The notes beneath the pieces are model-generated. The model was not told the origin of the DNA and made no database searches. It worked only from the letters and a program-made list of their open reading frames with translations. This document shows positions 6,041 to 13,074 of a stretch of DNA of 16,575 nucleotides, piece after piece. The stretch covers positions 1 through 16,575 of the forward strand of contig CAKKQC010000013.1 of the NCBI GenBank assembly GCA_919901855.1, written 5' to 3'. Both the position numbers and the translations under genes were made by a program. Source of the DNA: a bacterium (GTDB taxonomy: Bacteria; Oederibacteriota; CAKKQC01). The first letter of the stretch is position 1, and each line of letters begins with the position of its first letter.

Positions 6041-7627
6041 CTAGGACGCTGGCGGGCCGGACGGGGCGCTGGCGACGGAGCCGCCGGGCGCGCGGGCTTC
6101 CTTCGCGAGGCGGTCCACCATGTCGCGGTCCAGCCCCGTCGAGGGCTTGATGACGATGGCCTGTTTCTGCCCGGTTTCCTTGTCCTTGGCCGTGACGCGC
6201 AGGAGGCCGTCCGCGTTGATCTCGAAGGTCACCTCGATGCGCGGCTTGCCCGCGGCCTGGGGCTTGACCCCGACGAGCTCGAACTCGCCCAGCGGATGGT
6301 TCTGCGACGCCTTCGGCTGCTCGCCCTGGAAGATGCCGATGCGCACGAACGTCTGGCCATCCTCCGTGGTCGTGAAGGTCTCGCTCCGCCGGATCGGGAT
6401 CGTCGTGTTCCGCTCGATCAGGACCTTGAACCCGTCGCCGACCGTGCGCAGGCCCAGGGAGAGAGGCGTGACGTCGAGGAGGAGGACCTCCGCGATCTCG
6501 CCGCCCATGATCGAGCCCTGGAGCGCGGCACCCGCGGCGACCACCTCGTCCGGGTTCGCGCGCACGTACGGGTCCTTGCCGAAGATCTCCTTGACCTTCG
6601 CCACGACGCGGGGCATCCGGGTCATCCCGCCGACGAGGACTATGGCGTCGACGTCCCGCGCCTGGACCCGAGCGGCCTCCAGCGCCTTGCGGCACGGGTC
6701 CTCGGTCTTGTCGACGAGGTCCTTGGTCATCGCCTCGAACTGCTCGCGCGTGAGCGAGGCTTCGAGCGACTTGTCCATGTGGATGAAGGGCAGGGCGATC
6801 GACGCGGAGTTCGCGCTCGAGAGCTCGATCTTCGCGGCCTCGGAGGCCTCCTTGAGGCGCTGCATGGCCTTGGGCTCGGCGTGCAGGTCCACGCCCTCGT
6901 TCTTCTTGAACTCGTCGATCAGCCACGACAGGATCCGCATGTCGAAGTCGTCTCCGCCGAGGTACGTGTTCCCGCTCGTCGCCTTCACCTCGAAGATGCC
7001 CTTGGCGAGCTCGAGCAGGGAGACGTCGAAGGTCCCGCCGCCCAGGTCGTAGACCGCGATGAGCATGTCCTGCTTGCCCCCGAGTCCGGAGGCGAGCGAC
7101 GCCGCGGTCGGCTCGTTGATGATCCGGACCACGTCCAGCCCGGCGATCGCGCCCGCGTCCTTCGTCGCCTGCCGCTGGGAGTCGTTGAAGTAGGCCGGCA
7201 CGGTCACGATGGCCTTCTCGATTGGTCCGCCCAGGTAGTGCTCGGCGTCGGCCTTGAGCTTCTTGAGGATCATGGCCGAGACCTCGGGGGGCGAGACGAG
7301 GGTGCCGCGGAGCTTGACCCGCACGTCGCCGTGCTGGGGGTCGGCGGCGAGTCCGTAGGGCAGGAGGTACTTGAGGGAGTCGATCTCGGGCTCGGAGAAC
7401 TTGCGGCCCATGAGCCGCTTCACCGAATAGATGGTCTCGGCGGGGTTTATGATGGCCTGCCGCTTCGCGGGCAGGCCGACGAGGACTTCGCCGTTGTCCT
7501 TGTAGGCGACGACCGACGGCGTGGTGCGTCCGCCTTCGCGGTTGGGGATCACGTTGGACAGCGAGCCCTCCGCGACCGCCATGCACGAGTTGGTCGTCCC
7601 GAGGTCGATTCCGAGTGTTTTGGGCAT
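6041..7627 (-). CDS. dnaK: DnaK/Hsp70-family chaperone lacking the C-terminal lid
   Basis: The ATPase domain is complete: phosphate-1 loop GIDLGTTNSC at residues 6-15, INEPTAASLA, phosphate-2 DLGGGTFDVS near 193-204, and adenosine motif VLVGGMTRMPRV near 325. The interdomain linker LLLDVTPLSLG lies near 378-388. A beta-sandwich substrate domain follows (ERNTTIPIRRS, GEFELVGV, VTFEINADGLLRVTAKD). The protein then stops shortly after the first lid helix (GLDRDMVDRLAKEAR), with a Gly/Ser/Pro tail, at 528 residues against about 610-640 for DnaK. Only 32 bases separate it from the next gene, so the lid is absent rather than frameshifted. No dnaJ or grpE is adjacent. A paralogue with a specialised client is more likely than the housekeeping DnaK. 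GGGAAG lies 8 bases before the ATG. Confidence 0.92.
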   Translation of the reverse strand: MPKTLGIDLGTTNSCMAVAEGSLSNVIPNREGGRTTPSVVAYKDNGEVLVGLPAKRQAIINPAETIYSVKRLMGRKFSEPEIDSLKYLLPYGLAADPQHGDVRVKLRGTLVSPPEVSAMILKKLKADAEHYLGGPIEKAIVTVPAYFNDSQRQATKDAGAIAGLDVVRIINEPTAASLASGLGGKQDMLIAVYDLGGGTFDVSLLELAKGIFEVKATSGNTYLGGDDFDMRILSWLIDEFKKNEGVDLHAEPKAMQRLKEASEAAKIELSSANSASIALPFIHMDKSLEASLTREQFEAMTKDLVDKTEDPCRKALEAARVQARDVDAIVLVGGMTRMPRVVAKVKEIFGKDPYVRANPDEVVAAGAALQGSIMGGEIAEVLLLDVTPLSLGLRTVGDGFKVLIERNTTIPIRRSETFTTTEDGQTFVRIGIFQGEQPKASQNHPLGEFELVGVKPQAAGKPRIEVTFEINADGLLRVTAKDKETGQKQAIVIKPSTGLDRDMVDRLAKEARAPGGSVASAPSGPPAS

Positions 7628-7652
7628 CAGTGGCTTCCCGACACAGCTTCTT

Positions 7653-7658
7653 ATGTTA
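7653..7658 (-). promoter_or_regulatory. possible -10 element of the DnaK-like gene (TAACAT)
   Basis: In the 107-base divergent gap, TAACAT on the minus strand lies 25 bases before the DnaK-like ATG, leaving room for a leader with the GGGAAG ribosome-binding site. No good -35 hexamer is visible at 16-18 bases upstream. No CIRCE repeat and no clear heat-shock sigma promoter were found. Confidence 0.3.
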
Positions 7659-7670
7659 GCGCGGGGATGG

Positions 7671-7688
7671 CCGGGAAGTCTCTCCCGG
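7671..7688. repeat. inverted repeat in the divergent promoter region
   Basis: CCGGGA, six bases, then TCCCGG form a perfect 6-bp inverted repeat between the divergently transcribed DnaK-like and methyltransferase genes. It could be an operator overlapping the leftward promoter, but an 18-base GC palindrome of this kind is also expected by chance in such GC-rich sequence. Confidence 0.25.
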
Positions 7689-7734
7689 GGGGAAACGCCT
7701 TGATTTTACGCGCCTCCGGAGGCAGACTGGGCGG

Positions 7735-8931
7735 ATGGCAGGGGAGCATCCGGTGGTGCGGTTGAATGCCGGCGCGCGCCGTCAGGCGGGCCATCCGTGG
7801 ATCTTCGACGGCGAGGTGGCCTCCATCGATCCGGCGCCGGAATCCGGGGCCCTCGTGCGCGTGGTCGGGGCCCGCGGGGAGGCGGTCGGCACGGGGTTCT
7901 GGAGTCCGGGAAGCCGGGCCCGGGTCCGCCTCCTCGTGGAGGGGGCGGAGGAGGTGCCGGATCTCGAGGCGTTGTTGAGAGCCCGGCTGGCCGCCGCCGT
8001 CGCCATGCGCGCGGCGCTGGGCCGCGCGGCCCCCGATGGGGCCGCGCGGATCGTATTCGGGGAGTCGGACGGCCTGCCGGGGCTCGTGGCCGACCGGTAC
8101 GGCGCCGTGGTTGTGATCCAGCTCGGGAGCGCGGGAATGGACGCCCGGCGCGATACGATCGTGGCGCTGCTCGGGGAACTCCTGGCGCCGGGGGCGATCG
8201 TCGAACGGAGCGATTCCGGAGGGCGCGAGCGGGAGGGCCTCGCCCCCGCGCGGGGGCTGCGGGCCGGGTCTCTGCCGCCCGGCGGGCTCGTGCCCTTCAC
8301 GGCCGGGGGACTCGATCTCGTTGCTGACGTCCTCGCCGGCCAGAAGACCGGCTTCTACCTCGACCAGCGGGACAGTTGGGAGGCCCTGCGGCCGCTGGGA
8401 AGCGGCCGGCGGATACTCGACGCCTGCTGCTACACGGGCGCCTTCGGCCTGTCGCTGCTCAAGGGCGGAGGAGAGGCGCTGACCGGAATCGACTCCTCCC
8501 AGCGTGCCGTGGAGTTCGCGCGCGAAGCGGCCGCGCGCAACGGTCTCGCGGAGCGCTCGACGTTCCTCCACGGTGACGCGGGCGAGACGATGGCGGCGCT
8601 TCGCGCGTCCGGCGAGCGGTTCGGTTTCGTCGTGCTCGATCCCTCGGCGTTCGCGAAGGCGCGCGCGCACGCCGGGATGGCGCGCCGGGCGTACGCGACC
8701 CTGAACGAGCTCGCGCTGGGCCTCGTCTCGCCCGGGGGCTTCCTCTATTCATGCTCGTGTACGCCCTGGGTGGGCGTGTCCGGACTCGCGGGGATAGCGA
8801 ATGCGGCGGCCCGTTCGGCGGGACGCCGCATACGGCTGGTCGAGGTCCGCGGCGCGTCGCGCGACCATCCTCCCCATGCGGCGATGCCCGAGACCGCCTA
8901 CCTGGCCGGCACCCTCTGGTATGTCGACTGA
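7735..8931 (+). CDS. rlmI: 23S rRNA (cytosine-C5) methyltransferase, RlmI/RlmK-like
   Basis: A class I S-adenosylmethionine-dependent RNA methyltransferase of 398 residues, the length of E. coli RlmI (396), which makes m5C1962 in 23S rRNA. Residues about 6-75 are a PUA-like RNA-binding domain (GHPWIFDGEV). The central EEHUD-type region has FGESDGLPGLVADRYG. The Rossmann domain shows GQKTGFYLDQR, the SAM loop DACCYTGAFGLSLLKGG near 228-244, and a C-terminal SCSC segment near 339 with the likely catalytic cysteine. The usual DPP in the active-site loop is DPS (LDPSAFAKAR), a mild departure. GGAGG lies 12 bases before the ATG. A weak TTGATT (7700-7705) with CAGACT 17 bases on could be its promoter. 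Its stop overlaps the start of the next gene by 11 bases. Confidence 0.87.
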   Translation: MAGEHPVVRLNAGARRQAGHPWIFDGEVASIDPAPESGALVRVVGARGEAVGTGFWSPGSRARVRLLVEGAEEVPDLEALLRARLAAAVAMRAALGRAAPDGAARIVFGESDGLPGLVADRYGAVVVIQLGSAGMDARRDTIVALLGELLAPGAIVERSDSGGREREGLAPARGLRAGSLPPGGLVPFTAGGLDLVADVLAGQKTGFYLDQRDSWEALRPLGSGRRILDACCYTGAFGLSLLKGGGEALTGIDSSQRAVEFAREAAARNGLAERSTFLHGDAGETMAALRASGERFGFVVLDPSAFAKARAHAGMARRAYATLNELALGLVSPGGFLYSCSCTPWVGVSGLAGIANAAARSAGRRIRLVEVRGASRDHPPHAAMPETAYLAGTLWYVD

Positions 8932-9577
8932 CCGGATCCCCTTTCGGCTGTACGCGATAACGGACCGCCTCCAGTTGGGCAATCGTCCGCTGGCGGAGGC
9001 GCTCGAGATGCTGGGCCGGGCGGGACTCAAGGGCGTTGAGGTGCGGGAGAAGGACCTGGACGAAGCGGCGCTCGGCGAGCTCGCGACCGCGTGCGGAACC
9101 GTCATGGACCGCTATCGCATCGCCTGGCTCGTGAACGGTCCTCCGGCGGTGGCGTTGGCCGCGGGCGCTACGGGCGTGCACGTGCCCGCGCCGGGCGACG
9201 CTGCGGCGGCCCGGGCCGCGGTGGGCCTGGAGCGGCTCGTGGCGCAGTCGGCGCACGGGGTCGCGGAAGCCAGGTCCGCCGCGCGGGCCGGCGCCGACTT
9301 CGTGGTCGTGGGCCCGATCTTCGAGACGCCGTCGAAGGCGCTGTTCGGGCCGCCGCTGGGGACCGGGGTCCTGGCCGCGGCCTGCGCGGCCGCGGCCCCG
9401 GTTCCGGTATTCGCGATCGGGGGTGTCACGCCGGAGCGCTCTCGCGCTTGCCTGGAAGCGGGCGCCGCCGGCGTGGCGGTGCTGGGGCCGCTCATGCGAG
9501 CGGCGGCGGGGACGTCGCCCGAGGGGATGGCTAGGGAAGTGTTGGCGCGGTACGCGGACGCCTTGGGGGCGCTCTGA
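8921..9577 (+). CDS. thiE: thiamine-phosphate synthase family protein (ThiE/TenI)
   Basis: A TIM-barrel protein of 218 residues, typical of ThiE (about 210). ThiE joins the thiazole and pyrimidine halves of thiamine in the cytoplasm; TenI is a thiazole tautomerase with the same fold. Seen: LYAITDR at the start, EVREKDLDE (R42, K44), GVHVPAPGD, the SAHG strand end, VVGPIFETPSK, and FAIGGVTPE. Against ThiE, the Mg-binding ND pair is NG (N72-G73) and HLGQ-ED is HVPAPGD, while FETPSK is closer to TenI. So the exact reaction is uncertain. I chose ATG at 8921 because the alignment starts there; it overlaps the methyltransferase stop by 11 bases, implying coupled translation. No other thiamine gene is in the window. 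Confidence 0.75.
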   Translation: MSTDRIPFRLYAITDRLQLGNRPLAEALEMLGRAGLKGVEVREKDLDEAALGELATACGTVMDRYRIAWLVNGPPAVALAAGATGVHVPAPGDAAAARAAVGLERLVAQSAHGVAEARSAARAGADFVVVGPIFETPSKALFGPPLGTGVLAAACAAAAPVPVFAIGGVTPERSRACLEAGAAGVAVLGPLMRAAAGTSPEGMAREVLARYADALGAL

Positions 9578-9598
9578 CCGGTATGGGAGGATAGAGGC

Positions 9599-10147
9599 AT
9601 GGACGACGAGTCGGCCGATCGAGAGGCTGGTTCCGGATCGGTGAGCCGGTCGGAGCCGGCCGTCTCCACTGCTGCCGCGTCCGCGCGGACGACGGCGGCC
9701 ATGATCGTCGGGGCGGTCGCTCTCGTGTCGGTCCTCGTCGTGGTCGGCTGGCGGCTCACGGTCCGGCCGAAGGCCGCCCCGCCGCCGGGGCCGGAGGCTT
9801 CGGTCGCGGACTCCATGGCGAAGGGCAGCTACAACGTGGTTCTCCAGGTCCGGGCGCAGGACCCGAGCGGCGGCATGGCGAGCGTCGGCACGACGCTCCC
9901 GGGCCGGCTCACGCTCAAGTTCCTCGACGCCGAGGGCAAGACCTACCTCGAGAAATTCGACCGCGTGGGGCTCTGGGCGATCGAGATGCTGCCCGGCACC
10001 TACTGGATTCCTCCCGCGCAGGACGGGCTGGGGGAGTGGAAGTGGAAGATCGCGGGCGAGACCCTCGTCTCCGACGGGGCGAAGGGGTGGAAGTTCACGC
10101 TGGCCGCGGGGACGATCAATCCCATGATCGAGCTCCTGCTGAAGTGA
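9599..10147 (+). CDS. hypothetical single-pass membrane protein (182 aa)
   Basis: No family is recognised. A polar N-terminal segment of about 33 residues is followed by one hydrophobic helix (MIVGAVALVSVLVVVGW, about 35-51), a Pro-rich stretch, and a domain of about 110 residues with alternating strands (YNVVLQVRAQ, GRLTLKFLDAEGKTYLEKF, WAIEMLPGTYWIPP, WKWKIAGETLV). It resembles a small beta-sandwich such as a carboxypeptidase-regulatory or DUF-type fold, but this is inference. The acidic, non-basic N-terminus with the downstream basic RLTVRPK suggests the orientation may be C-terminus in, so the location of the soluble domain is unsure. GGGAGG lies 10 bases before the ATG. It sits between thiE and recN with gaps of 21 and 22 bases. 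Confidence 0.72.
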   Translation: MDDESADREAGSGSVSRSEPAVSTAAASARTTAAMIVGAVALVSVLVVVGWRLTVRPKAAPPPGPEASVADSMAKGSYNVVLQVRAQDPSGGMASVGTTLPGRLTLKFLDAEGKTYLEKFDRVGLWAIEMLPGTYWIPPAQDGLGEWKWKIAGETLVSDGAKGWKFTLAAGTINPMIELLLK

Positions 10148-10157
10148 GCCGGCATGG

Positions 10158-10163
10158 CATAAT
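10158..10163 (+). promoter_or_regulatory. possible -10 element of recN (CATAAT)
   Basis: CATAAT, five of six matches to TATAAT, ends 6 bases before the recN GTG start. Transcription would begin at or next to the start codon, giving a leaderless message. No Shine-Dalgarno sequence lies in the gap. No clear -35 or LexA box is visible. Confidence 0.38.
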
Positions 10164-10169
10164 CGGGCC

Positions 10170-11870
10170 GTGCTGAAGGAACTGCGGATCCGGAACCTCG
10201 CGATCATCGAGGACGTGAACCTGGAGTTCGAGCCGGGGTTGACGGTCCTCACGGGCGAGACGGGGGCCGGCAAGTCGATTCTCGTGGACGGCCTCTCGCT
10301 CGTCCTCGGCGAGCGCGCCGACCGGGACCAGGTCCGTGCCGGAGCCGCCGAGGCCCGGATCGAGGCGGTCTTCGACCTGGAGGGGCAGATGGAAGTCCAC
10401 CGGCTCCTCGCGGAACTGGAGCTGCCCGACGAGGAGCCGGACCTGATCCTGCGGCGCGTGATCACGGCGGCGGGCAAGACCCGGTGCTCGGTGAACGGGT
10501 CGCCGGTGCCGCTCTCACACCTCAAGCGGATCGGCGACCTGCTCGCGGACCTGCACGGCCAGCACGAGCACCAGCTCCTGCTCGACCCGACCCAGCACCT
10601 GTTCTTCGTGGACGCCTTCGGCGGCCTCCTCCCGGCCCGCGAGGGCGTGCGGCGCGCCTGGGCGGCGTGGCAGGCGGCAAGAGTCGAGCTGGACGCCGCG
10701 CGCGCCGCCCTCCGGGGGCGGTCCGAGCGCCTCGACCTCCTGGTCTTCCAGGTCGACGAGCTGGAGCAGGCGAAGCTCGAGCCCGGCGAGGCGGACCGCC
10801 TCGCCGCCGAGCGCTCCAGGCTGGCGAACGCGCAGAAGCTCACCGAGGCCCTCACGCGTGCGCACGACTCCCTGCTCGCGGACGGCGGGGCCGGGGAGTC
10901 GCTCGGGGTGGCGATCAACGCCCTCCGGGCGGTGGCCGACTTCGACACCGAGCACATCGGCAGCGAACTCGAGTCGCTGCGCCGGCTCGTGGAGATGGTC
11001 CGGGACGAGGGGAACAACCTCCGGGGCCTGGTGGAGTCGCTCGAAGCGGACCCCCACCGGCTCGAGCAGATCGAGGAGCGGCTCGACCTCATCAGCCGGA
11101 TGGAGCACAAGTACGGGGGCTCCATCGAGTCCGCGCTGGCCACGCTCGCGTCCGCCAGGGGTGAGGCGGCGGCGCTGACCTCCTCGGACGAGACGGTGGC
11201 CGCGCTCGAGGCGAAGGCCGAGTCCGCCCGGCAGCTCCTGTCGAAGCAGGCCCTCGACCTCTCGGACGACCGTTCCCGCGCGTCCGCCAAGTTCGCCGAG
11301 CTCGTGGCCCGCGAGCTCGGGGAGCTGGCAATGGGGGGTGCGGATTTCGGCGTCCGGATGTCCCAGCAGGCCGATCCCGCGGGTCCCGTCGAATCCGACG
11401 ACGGACGGTACCGGGCCACGGCGGACGGCATCGACACCATCGAGTTCTACCTCGCCCCCAACGTGGGCGAGGGCACCCGCCCGCTCAAGGCGATCGCGTC
11501 GGGCGGCGAGCTCTCGCGGATCATGCTCGGCCTCAAGACCGTGCTCGCGGCCGTGGACCGGGTCGGGACCCTCGTCTTCGACGAGATCGATTCCGGGATC
11601 GGCGGACGGGTGGCGGAGGTCGTGGGCCGCAAGCTCCGCGAGATCGGTGCCGAACGCCAGGTCCTCGTCATCACCCACCTCCCGCAGATCGCGGCAAAGG
11701 CCGGGGTGCACATCCTCGTGGCCAAGATTGTGGAAGAGGGCCACACGAAGGTCGAGGCCGGCGTCGCGACCGGCAAGGCGCGGCTCAACGAGCTGGCCCG
11801 GATGCTCGCCGGCTCCGAGATCACGGCCTCGGCCCTCAAGCACGCGGAGACCCTGCTCCGGGAGGGATGA
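10170..11870 (+). CDS. recN: DNA repair protein RecN
   Basis: An SMC-like ATPase that acts early in double-strand break repair by recombination. At 566 residues it matches the family (about 550-570). Seen: N-terminal LKELRIRNLAIIEDV, Walker A GETGAGKS at 29-36, LVLGERAD, the Q-loop region LHGQHEHQLLLDP, two long charged coiled-coil arms in the middle, the ABC signature ASGGELSRIMLGLK near 443, and Walker B with D-loop VFDEIDSGIGGRVAEVVG near 467-482, followed by VITHLPQIAAKA. The start is GTG; no ATG fits better, because LKELRI aligns directly with the family N-terminus. It is preceded by a CATAAT box and no ribosome-binding site. An SOS operator would be expected in some bacteria but is not seen here. 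Confidence 0.96.
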   Translation: MLKELRIRNLAIIEDVNLEFEPGLTVLTGETGAGKSILVDGLSLVLGERADRDQVRAGAAEARIEAVFDLEGQMEVHRLLAELELPDEEPDLILRRVITAAGKTRCSVNGSPVPLSHLKRIGDLLADLHGQHEHQLLLDPTQHLFFVDAFGGLLPAREGVRRAWAAWQAARVELDAARAALRGRSERLDLLVFQVDELEQAKLEPGEADRLAAERSRLANAQKLTEALTRAHDSLLADGGAGESLGVAINALRAVADFDTEHIGSELESLRRLVEMVRDEGNNLRGLVESLEADPHRLEQIEERLDLISRMEHKYGGSIESALATLASARGEAAALTSSDETVAALEAKAESARQLLSKQALDLSDDRSRASAKFAELVARELGELAMGGADFGVRMSQQADPAGPVESDDGRYRATADGIDTIEFYLAPNVGEGTRPLKAIASGGELSRIMLGLKTVLAAVDRVGTLVFDEIDSGIGGRVAEVVGRKLREIGAERQVLVITHLPQIAAKAGVHILVAKIVEEGHTKVEAGVATGKARLNELARMLAGSEITASALKHAETLLREG

Positions 11871-11900
11871 CCCCGGCCCCTTCGGCCCGCCCGTTCACGG

Positions 11901-11906
11901 TAGAAT
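11901..11906 (+). promoter_or_regulatory. possible -10 element of thyX (TAGAAT)
   Basis: TAGAAT preceded by GG lies in the 48-base recN-thyX gap and ends 12 bases before the thyX ATG. A transcript starting about 6-7 bases on would have a leader of some 5 bases. The -35 region (about 11878-11886) is CCCTTC or TTCGGC, a poor match. There is no Shine-Dalgarno sequence before the ATG. Confidence 0.42.
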
Positions 11907-11918
11907 GAACGCCTGATC

Positions 11919-12848
11919 ATGGGACGCACGGCGGAGACGAACCGGACCAGCGAGCACGAGGCTTCCTCCCGCCACGTCACGCGCCGCGCGACCGTGCCGG
12001 CGCTGGAAGCCGTCCTCGGCCGGGCGTTCCCAGTCCTGGACCACGGGTTCGTCCGCGTCGTCGACTACCTCGGCGACGACGCCGCGATCGTGCAGGCGGC
12101 GCGCGTTTCCTACGGCCGGGGCACGAAATCGGTCTCGAACGACCGGGGCCTCATCCGCTACCTCCTGCGACACGCGCACACGACGCCCTTCGAGATGTGC
12201 GAGATCAAGTTCCACGTGAAATTGCCGATATTCGTGGCCCGGCAGTGGGTCCGGCACCGGACGGCGTCCGTGAACGAGATGTCGGGACGGTACAGCATCT
12301 TGGATCGCGAGTTCTATTCGCCCCAACCGGCTGTGCTCGGCGTGCAGGACGCGTCGGCCCGGCAAGGCCGCGGGAAAGCGCTGCCGGGCCCCCAAGCGCG
12401 ACGCATCCTCTCCATATTGAAACGGGATGCCACCACCGCGTACGCGCATTACGGCGAATTCCTCGGCCCGCGCGGGACGGAGCAACCGCTGGCCAGGGAA
12501 CTCGCGCGAATCGGGCTGCCTGTCAGCTTCTACACCCAGTGGTACTGGAAGATCGACCTGCATAATCTCCTGCATTTCATCGCCCTGCGGCTCACCGGCC
12601 ACGCGCAATTCGAGATTCGCGCGTACGCCCAGGCCATGGCCGCGATCGTCAAGCGCTGGGTCCCGCTGGCGTGGGAAGCGTTTGACGACTACCGGATGAG
12701 CGCGGTCAGGCTTTCGCGCGTCGAGGCCGGCGTCGTGCGCGCCCTGTTGCGCGGCGGGGACGCGCGGGCGCTCGCCGCGCAGCTCTCGGCGCGCGAGCGA
12801 GATGAGCTGGCCGCGGCGCTGGGGATTGACCTGAACCGGCTCGCGTGA
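11919..12848 (+). CDS. thyX: flavin-dependent thymidylate synthase ThyX
   Basis: Makes dTMP from dUMP using methylene-tetrahydrofolate and FAD/NADPH, replacing ThyA. The ThyX signature RHRxxSxNExSxR is present as RHRTASVNEMSGR at 112-124. Other features are VLDHGFVRVVDYLGDD, ARVSYGRGTKSVSNDRGLIRYL, RHAHTTPFEMCEIKFHVKLP, and the C-terminal QWYWKIDLHNLLHFIALR with EIRAYAQAM. At 309 residues it is the long form common in alpha-proteobacteria and relatives, not the 220-residue form of Thermotoga. The first 35 residues or so are poorly conserved and polar, so the true start could be a little downstream, although the upstream TAGAAT box fits ATG 11919. The rpmH promoter lies over its last codons and stop. 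Confidence 0.96.
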   Translation: MGRTAETNRTSEHEASSRHVTRRATVPALEAVLGRAFPVLDHGFVRVVDYLGDDAAIVQAARVSYGRGTKSVSNDRGLIRYLLRHAHTTPFEMCEIKFHVKLPIFVARQWVRHRTASVNEMSGRYSILDREFYSPQPAVLGVQDASARQGRGKALPGPQARRILSILKRDATTAYAHYGEFLGPRGTEQPLARELARIGLPVSFYTQWYWKIDLHNLLHFIALRLTGHAQFEIRAYAQAMAAIVKRWVPLAWEAFDDYRMSAVRLSRVEAGVVRALLRGGDARALAAQLSARERDELAAALGIDLNRLA

Positions 12849-12856
12849 GGTACAAT
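12826..12856 (+). promoter_or_regulatory. sigma-70-like promoter of the rpmH operon
   Basis: TTGACC (12826-12831) and TACAAT (12851-12856) match housekeeping -35 and -10 hexamers, five of six each. The spacer is 19 bases, slightly long, and a G directly before TACAAT recalls the GG seen before other -10 boxes here. The -35 lies inside the end of thyX. It would give a leader of about 55 bases before rpmH. Confidence 0.55.
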
Positions 12857-12918
12857 GAAAGGCGTTGTAGGCTCCGGCTCTAGGAGCAGTAGAAGTCAGC
12901 AGTCGTAGGAGTGTTGAC
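12857..12918 (+). other. 5' leader of rpmH with a small hairpin and ribosome-binding site
   Basis: The leader holds a possible hairpin, GCTCC (12871-12875) with GGAGC (12883-12887) around a 7-base loop, and a good Shine-Dalgarno sequence AGGAG (12907-12911) seven bases before the GTG start. It is not a tRNA or a riboswitch that I recognise. Confidence 0.35.
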
Positions 12919-13074
12919 GTGCCCAAACGAACGTTCCAGCCACATGTGATTCCCCGCAAGCGAACCCACGGGTTCCTCACACGCATGAGCTCTCCCGGCG
13001 GACGGCGCACGCTCGCGCGTCGCCGGGCCAAGGGTCGCTGGCGCATCGGCGTCGCCGGACGGCGGCACGAGTGA
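12919..13074 (+). CDS. rpmH: 50S ribosomal protein L34
   Basis: A short basic protein of 51 residues from a GTG start. [18 protein letters not shown] and [13 protein letters not shown] align along the whole length with E. coli L34 (46 residues). There is one extra residue at the start and a short basic C-terminal extension (AGRRHE). L34 binds 23S rRNA in the large subunit. AGGAG seven bases upstream decides the GTG start. The stop overlaps the next gene's GTG as GTGA, the conserved rpmH-rnpA linkage. Confidence 0.96.
   Translation: MPKRTFQPHVIPRKRTHGFLTRMSSPGGRRTLARRRAKGRWRIGVAGRRHE

Noticed and set aside
7628-7734. CIRCE element or sigma-32 promoter for the DnaK-like gene
   Set aside because: A TTAGC fragment is present but no matching GCTAA half at the right spacing, and no CTTGAA with CCCCAT pattern.
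8459-11440. 993-codon minus-strand frame over the rlmI-thiE-recN region
   Set aside because: Ser/Arg/Ala-rich composition and no domain; it is the antisense of recN and neighbours, which carry clear motifs.
12857-12918. tRNA or riboswitch in the rpmH leader
   Set aside because: Too short, and only one weak 5-bp hairpin; no conserved tRNA arms or riboswitch core.
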